Origin: Siderastrea radians
Lineage: Eukaryota; Cnidaria; Anthozoa; Scleractinia; Rhizangiidae
Assembly (NCBI GenBank): GCA_964017195.1
Contig: OZ024891.1
Coordinates: 5,389,494-5,453,493, forward strand
Direction of reading: 5' to 3'
Length of the DNA: 64,000 bases
Shown here one piece after another: positions 57,513 to 64,000 of this stretch. Each line of letters starts with the position of its first letter. The first letter of the stretch is position 1. The position numbers were made by a program, and so were the translations under genes. A model generated the notes under the pieces. The model saw only the letters and a program-made list of their open reading frames with translations. It was not told where the DNA came from and did not search any database.

Positions 57513-58148
57513 CATAAACGTTAAATACTGACAACGTATTTATCTTTTCTTTAATTATACTAAAAGAACCCGATGACAACATAGGAAAATATACTTTTTG
57601 CGATCTGAAAGGATCAAGTCCTTTGCCCCAGAGACGGAAAAAGAGAGCACTGGCGGTCCTTTAATGGTATACCTTGACGTAAGAACAATTTCTAGGAAGT
57701 CATACAATGAAAGGTCCTTTTAGCGGCTTTCAGATCAAAATATAGATTTTTTTCTCAAAGAAGCTGAAACGCAGATAGAAGAAGTCCGTCTTTTCCTTTT
57801 GTCGATGTTTGATGTCCTGGCTAAAAAGCTAGATGGTTGGTTTATGGTACATCATTGTTTGTATTTTAGACACCCACATGTCTTACCATTTGCTCTCTTA
57901 TTACTTATCCTCGGGCCGAGAAGAATATTATTTATAGATGTAATCATTGTTGAGCCCGAGAGCTTGCGGTCGGTGCGTGTGTGATATATCGATGCGGTTC
58001 AGTAAACCCATTAATGGGTGCATGCGATGATGGTTTAGGAGAGAACGTAATTCCGCCGTTCATTACAACAAAACTCCCGACACTAACAACTTCTCTTTAT
58101 TCACAGCCATTTGCAAATTGATTTCTTCGTAACGCTAAAAGGGCGTTT
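57513..58148. other. Upstream region of the 58-62 kb gene
   Basis: No gene seen. The promoter of the next gene is expected here but no TATA box or other element can be fixed. Confidence 0.3.
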
Positions 58149-61100
58149 ATGGATCTTACGCCGAAAAATAACGGAACAGAAGAGTTGAATTTTTCAAAAC
58201 AGCCGTCATCACCTGCACAAGCTATGATTTCAGCCGTCGCCGATTCGTGTTCTGTTCGTTTGGATAAAGTTAACAGAAAGGTGTACAAATTCCACGCGTT
58301 AGTTTTCAATCCAGGTAAGTTTGTTTTGCTGTACAATTTTTCTGGTTCAGTGTGTAGGGTTAATTGAGAAATTGAACGTTCGAACGAGAAACGACACGCG
58401 TGGGTAGATGACTTCTAACTAGGTTAAGAGCAGACACGAGCTGATAAGAGCGAATCAAACGGAAGGAGTATGTTTCAGAAGTTCTCTATTTTCATGAAAA
58501 TTTGAACACGATCAAACTTCCTAAGAGCGTAAGAGATTTGATGAGAGCTCAAAACAATGGCTTATTGCATGCCGTGACTGTAGTTGGGAGTCATACGAGG
58601 TCTGTCGAGGGTTTGCCCTCTCCGTCAATACTGTTTTCGCAGATCGTCTAAGTTTACGTGGTGTAAGTTAAACTTCCGGCGAAAGTGTGTCGCATATTTC
58701 GGCTTAGATTTTTGTACTTACATCAACGTCTTAAGGAACATAACTTCTGATGTGCATTCCGGCACAGCTTTATTATCTTACTAGGAACAGTAGCCACTTT
58801 AGGAAGCTTAGACACAGACACAGAATAGTTCTAATTATACTATAGAATGGCATAAATGAATGTTGATCATGAGCTTATACGGCATATAGCATTAAAAAAA
58901 GATAACTTTTATCGCACAAATAAACACTTCAGGAACCTGAAATCTTTTGGAATCGTTTTTCAACGCGGCAAATAAACTCACCTGTAAGAACCGTTTGTAT
59001 ATTTAATATAATTTTCACTTCCCAACGAATTTTTGCTCTATGAGAATCGGAGTGGGAAAGAAGTTGTTAAAAATGTATCAAGAATGTTTTGGATAAGATC
59101 TTTTCAACTAAGCTTTAATGTATTGATAAATAAAAAGAAAGCAGGAATAATTTATTTTTCTGTAATCAAACGCTGGTAGAAAGGTGGCAACTTTCAAAAG
59201 AAGATGTAGACCACAATTGGACCTGCTGCGGTGAGGAAGAATTCAATGGTGGGGAATTGTTCAACATTGACAACACTAAATAAACAGACATGGGGAATTC
59301 ACGAAGAAAAGTCGAAGGGCTTGAAATTTACATAAAATTGGAAAGATAAGGGAAACATAACCTCCAAATCGTAGTTCGAACTAATTAATTTTTAGCCAGT
59401 TTCATAATTTTCTACAGCCCTCTTCGATGTCAGTTGCGAACCAGTTTTGTTGCAAAGCTTTATTGTCAGTCAGTTTTTTATTCCTTGCCTTGACTCTGGG
59501 GGAAAATAGATTTATTCGGATTTTCTCCTATCCACTTTGGTTCCCCACCTGGTTTGCGAGTCGCTTTAAAATATCTGCATGCATAAGTTGTCAAAGTTTG
59601 ACTGAAATTATCCCATCACCTACTCGGGCCGAAAAAGGGCTGCTTACTACAAAGGCGGTTATTGCTTAATTGCTTTCGTCGATAACAACAGCAGCAGCGA
59701 CAGCAGCAAATAGAGAAATAACTGTGTTTGAATTGGTTTTTAAAAGCTTAACTTAGACACACCAGTGTTGAACCGTGATGAACATGTATGACGGCCGATC
59801 TACATCGACAGTTTTCTAAGAGTAAATGCCGGGTTGTTTACTGGCCAGTAGGAATTAATCGGCGAAGACTAAGCTGCTAAACTTACCAATATTGCTTGTC
59901 GCAAAAGTTCTAGTGATAGGCGCAGCACAAAAATTTGGATTCTATCAGCTGAGTTAAAAAGGTTAATTGGCCACCTCGAAACGTCAACTTTGAAATTTCA
60001 GTTTGCGGGGACCAATTTAACTTGAATAACATGGCTGATAAATTCAAATTTTTGTGTTTCGCTTTTCCATCGACGCAGCACCATATGGTCTCTCTAGAAA
60101 CCCGGCCCGTTTATTCATAAGCGTAGCAGCTGTTTTGAGCGTCAGTGTATTCCATGGGTAGAAAGACCTTAAAGCTTCATTAGCAAGAAGAACATTGACG
60201 TGTTGGAACTGAGTCTTAACTGGTCACCCGAAATCTTTATCCTGTAAGAACTTCTTGTTTAGAAGATGTAGAACGTTAACCATGAAAAACAGTTAGCTAC
60301 TGGTAATGAGATTGACTGCTTTTGGGTAGATTTAGCTCTCTTTGAGTAGAAAAGTCCGACTTGACGATTTCCTCTTTTTTCGTTAGATTGTCAAAGAAAT
60401 AACAAAGAAGCGTACCTCAGCCATGAAAAGAGCAGCAAAACTGAAGCAACACAAGTACCTGCAACGACTGCAACAAGGTAAGAGTCAGTCGAGTTAGAAA
60501 AAGTGTAGAAATGTTTCGAGGAGTGGTAACCTAACATCCCATCCAAGTGGGAGTGCTAACACGTCCAGCTGCCTCTGTTTATGGAGGCCAGAGAAGTGGA
60601 ATATTTTAAAACAAATCGGCTGATTTATCTGTAGCATCCAATCCAATGAAGTTGGTTTAAGATAAGCGTACCCGTGCCACTCTTTCAGCAACACAAGTAA
60701 GAAGGATAGTCACAATTTGCGTCCGTCTTAGGCGAGGTTCTTTGCCGATCTTGTTTGCTTTTCTGGAGGTCCTGGTGCGTCTGTCAATACGAAGTCATCA
60801 GTGCAACTTTAGTTGGATGTGGACAAACGAACGCCAGACTGAATGAATAAGTTCTACACTCTCGTGAATTTGGATATAACTTCTCGCAACAGCTTATCTT
60901 AAGACAACTCTTAGCTATGGAAGGCATTCGTTGTTTTTTTAGTTGACGAAAGCAATAAGTAATAAAATGGTTTTTTAACCTGTTCATTTTACCAGGGGAA
61001 TTTTGTCCCAGCAACCAAAGACCGAATGGAAATGCGCTTACAATGAGCTGCTAAACAGTACAAAAGGTCTTCAACAGAAAGATGATCTGTTGTGTGGGCC

Positions 61101-62357
61101 CACAAGAAAAAGATCCAAGACAACACAAGAAATCTCAAACGACTGCGAAACGGCGAGGAAAGAAAGGCAAAGAGTGAGGTTTCAGGAAACCGAAACAGCA
61201 GACAACGAGACAGAAACATCAACATGCCCAACATGTCTTCAAGTTGTTGCTAAAGACGCGAAGGATTACGACGGTCTCATGGAAAAATCGGTAAGATGAT
61301 CTCTCTGTAAAATAATTAATTTTGTGTTTGTTGTTGGAAGAGGATGTGAAGAACATCCAGGTTATGTTATGTAAATTAGCGGGGGCCGGAGGGATGGGAG
61401 GACACGGAACAGGCGTGTATGTACTCAGTTCGCGTTTCCCGTATCCTGTTTTTGGAGCCTCTTACTTTCCGTCGACTCATGAATGTTGTTGTTCTTCCGG
61501 TGTCCCTATCCTTTTCTTCCGAATCCCCGCTCCTGTTGTCCTTGTTTTACTCTGCCAACATTCAGTTGTCAACACTGATTCTTGAATTTGCACTTGTTTT
61601 TTCCCTTCGTTCTTAGAAAGAAGAACTTGTCGCGATGGTCATAAATCTCAACACAAGACTACAAAACCAAAACAGAAGACGGAAAAATGGATACAGTCCT
61701 TCGGACAACGACATCGCTCAATTGTAAGCACTTTATTGGTTAAAAGGTAATGCCTACAGTTATTCCCAAACAATCAACTTTGGGGGGGGGGGGTGGGGTG
61801 GGGAGGTTTGTGCCGCCTTACCGTGCTCGGACACTCAAACCGGTCAGCCGTGAACCAATATATATCAGGAGATATATGCCTTTCGTTTACCTCCGTCAAA
61901 TGTGAATCATTTCTTCAAAACAAGCTTGATATCTCATTCCTCACACTCTCTGTTCATTCCTCATTGAGAGCAGTTATTGTGACGATTTCGTATCCTTTGA
62001 GTCTGTAAAACATGAAAACATGAATTACCTTTAGCTTATTATTATTAGTAGTAAATTACTTTTAGTTAGCTTAACGGCGATCAGCCGAAGAAAAAACTCA
62101 ACAACAAAGACATAAAACCTACAGCCTTCGAGTCATATACATTATATTATATAGGATGTTGACTGAAACAAAGGCCCCACAAAATGTGGGCCCGCCGAAA
62201 ATCAGTGAGAAGTAAGTGCTGACGCAATTTTTGTTTTCTTGTTTGTTTGCAAAGGATGCAGTTGGACATCAGCAGTCCAGAACAGACAACTCCCAAAACA
62301 AGACCAGCAAGAACAAGACGGAAACTTGGCAGAAGTAACAGACTAACGTCTATATAG
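58149..62357 (+). CDS. Unrecognised 272-residue protein with an RVRF motif
   Basis: Six exons join perfectly: 58149-58314, 60387-60477, 60996-61290, 61617-61723, 62155-62211 and 62255-62357, all with GT-AG introns. It starts MDLTPKNNGTEELNFSKQPS. The middle has a basic stretch (GPTRKRSK, about 120-127), RVRF at 145-148 within KERQRVRFQE, which matches the protein phosphatase 1 docking consensus, and a CPTC pair at 163-166. A likely coiled coil follows (DGLMEKSKEELVAMVINLNT, then RLQNQNRRR). The end is Arg-rich (TRPARTRRKLGRSNRLTSI). Basic runs suggest a nuclear protein. No family could be named. PP1 docking is inferred from the motif only. Confidence 0.78.
59926..60056. mobile_element. Decayed foldback MITE
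   Basis: Arms CACAAAAATTTGGATTCTATCAGC and the complement of GCTGATAAATTC..TTTTTGTG, with GGTTAATTGGCCACC and GGGGACCAATTTAAC inside. Related to 38624-38821 but shorter and diverged. In intron 1 of the 58-62 kb gene. Confidence 0.6.
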
Positions 62358-62640
62358 GCAAGGGATTCCAAGATGGTGCTATGCGGCGATCGTCCATTTC
62401 TTGGGTTCTCAATGACGCTCTGTAACCGCGGCATGCTCACAGATTAAATATACCCAAGTCGCATTTCGCCACCAAAATATGACAAGGAAACCTACTCCAC
62501 TGGCCTGCAGAACAGCTGAGCGCGAACGCAGAGCAAAAAAATAAAATAAAAACATTAAAAAAAATAATAGACAAACAAATAATATATATAGTCTCACTCT
62601 GTAGAAAAAATAATAAAAACATTTCTTGTTCTGCAGGCTA
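62358..62640 (+). other. 3' UTR of the 58-62 kb gene
   Basis: AAATAAAATAAAAAC at about 62539-62553 offers a poly(A) signal about 185 nt past the stop. No other feature. Confidence 0.4.
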
Positions 62641-62644
62641 CTTT

Positions 62645-62752
62645 ACAATTATTCGCCGAAGGCGAAGTAAATATTGTGGAATAATGAAGTCGAGGGGATT
62701 ATTCCACAATATTCGCGGAGCCTGAGGAGAATAATTGTTTTAGTATAATTGC
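62645..62752. repeat. Imperfect hairpin repeat
   Basis: ACAATTATTCGCCGAAGGCG and ATATTGTGGAATAAT pair with ATTATTCCACAATATTCGCG and GAGGAGAATAATTGT across a 12-base loop. Probably the end of a dispersed element that continues to about 63060, where GC-rich CGCGCGGGGTGATTATAGCG motifs occur. Confidence 0.6.
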
Positions 62753-63172
62753 TTAGGTGATTATCAGAGCAAATGCATTTTCTTTTTTCTTTTCTCCAGA
62801 AACATCAAAAATCGCGCGGTGGCCATTTTGAAAATTAGTGCTTCAGTATTATAATCACCTCGCGCGGGGTGATTATAGCGAGAGATGACGCAATCTCGTT
62901 CCCAGAGGCTGCATTCCTTTTGGTCAGCACCAAGGATGCATTTCGATCCATTTCTGACCATAAATGCGCGCGGGATCTGGGACGAGATTGGAGATGAAGT
63001 AGTCCTCGACCAATCATTGCGCGCGCTTCTCCATAATCACAGCAATTATACTACTATTATATACTTGCACTGAAGAATAAATTAAGGCTTTGGTCATTCG
63101 AGCCAAGAGAATCGACTATGCCTTATAAGAGGAAGAATCATGTGTTTCGCCAAACTTCTTTCTTTGTTTTAG

Positions 63173-63855
63173 GATGGGGAAGCTGGATTATAATTGCCAG
63201 GTAAAGTTAATCATACAAGATTAACCATGAATACAAATAATTTGAAACACTGATTAAATGTTTAGTTGGTGTATTATGGAAGGTGATTTCCAGTGTACCT
63301 TCTGCACTTCGAAATGCAGCACAAATTTGTATATAGAATACGGAAATCGCTGCTTTAGACTGATGTCAGTCGCTATCTCCCCTAAGAGATAGTTCCTTGT
63401 AAAATATACAGGTCTACTTTACGCGCGGTACGTGACCTTCACGTGTCCTTGCGTGTTTTGCATCTCCATATTTCATAATCTACTTGAAGTCAGACAGATA
63501 AAGCGTGTCACGTGACAAGTTTTAACCATCAGCACCTAAGAGCAAATTGTATAGAAGTTCACATTTTGCCCATGCAAGTAATTCAAAAGAATACAGTTGC
63601 TTTATCGGAATGGAAACTACTGTATATCGGCGCAGGAAAAACAGAAATAGAATGAACTGAAATGTAGTAATTTAACAAGCAGAGTATGCTCTGTCAAAAT
63701 TTTTATTACTTAAAGGGCGAAGAAAGAATGAAATGAAATAAATGAAATGAGACTATTTTGTACTTGTCTTGCTGTGTTTTACTTGACAACCTCTTGTGAT
63801 TTTCTCATGTTTATCAAGCTCAATGGGGCGTTTTCTCTTTTAGACAGTTTCCTAA
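63173..63855 (+). CDS. Possible alternative 3' exons
   Basis: TTTTAG/GATGGGGAAGCTGG at 63173-63200 ends at a CCAG/GTAAAG donor. CTCTTTTAG/ACAG at 63844 follows, with TAA at 63853-63855 and AATAAA at 63908-63913. Spliced after exon 4 or 5 of the 58-62 kb gene the phase is kept and the protein would end MGKLDYNCQTVS. The exons could instead belong to another gene. Confidence 0.35.
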
Positions 63856-64000
63856 TCCTGTTGGAAAAACCTGCTTCTGCACAAAACAGTTATATGTAAC
63901 CATTCCCAATAAAAGAAACCAGAGGATCATGCACAGTTATCAAAACATTTTTTAATCCTCATCCATAGAAATCAAGTCATTTAACAGAAGTTGAAACAAG

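Noticed and set aside
1..64000. CRISPR arrays, operons, viral or prokaryotic islands
   Set aside because: Repeats present are inverted or minisatellite types, genes have spliceosomal introns, and no phage or viral hallmark genes are seen.

Overview
The window looks like nuclear DNA of an anthozoan cnidarian, most likely a stony coral. It is AT-rich, its genes are split into many short exons by GT-AG introns, and the intergenic space is full of short inverted-repeat elements (MITEs). Two multi-exon genes are recognisable as animal orthologues. There is no prokaryotic, organellar or viral layout. Most short open frames are chance or shadows, so genes were found by joining exons with matching splice sites and phase.

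Layout. 1-1.57 kb: the last exon of a plus-strand gene, an old tRNA-derived SINE split by a TA-type MITE, and a poly(A) signal. 1.8-4.7 kb: a 2.6-kb inverted-repeat transposon with an exact 8-bp target duplication, sitting inside an open reading frame. 4.8-9.2 kb: MITEs and unassigned AT-rich DNA. 9.3-13 kb: a minus-strand membrane-protein gene (incomplete model) and a second SINE. 13-26 kb: gene-poor, with a possible Harbinger transposase relic, two Harbinger-type MITEs with TAA duplications and a ~120-bp minisatellite. 27-33 kb: an unrecognised minus-strand gene of about 10-11 short exons, with a nested MITE pair upstream. 35.2-43.0 kb: a complete 14-exon minus-strand DH-PH RhoGEF closest to ARHGEF39, with a long C-terminal extension ending in a CaaX box. 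44.2-44.75 kb: two TTAA-type MITEs, one inside the other. 46.1-49.76 kb: a complete seven-exon minus-strand RNF141 orthologue. 48.3-50.65 kb: two truncated LINE 3' ends. 53.1-54.6 kb: a Foldback/Mutator-like element with tandem-repeat termini and a 9-bp target duplication. 55-57.5 kb: weak small-gene candidates. 58.1-62.4 kb: a complete six-exon plus-strand gene for a 272-residue prot with an RVRF motif, followed by possible alternative 3' exons.

The genes form no pathway. They are independent housekeeping or signalling genes: a Rho activator, a RING ubiquitin ligase and unassigned proteins. The most distinctive content is the layered record of mobile-element insertions. Target duplications identify at least five insertion chemistries (TA, TTA/TAA, TTAA, 8 bp and 9 bp), and several insertions lie inside other elements, so their relative order can be read. 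No wholly new system is proven. The best candidates are the 2.6-kb transposon with unrecognised open frames, the prenylated ARHGEF39-like protein, and the unrecognised genes at 27-33 kb and 58-62 kb.
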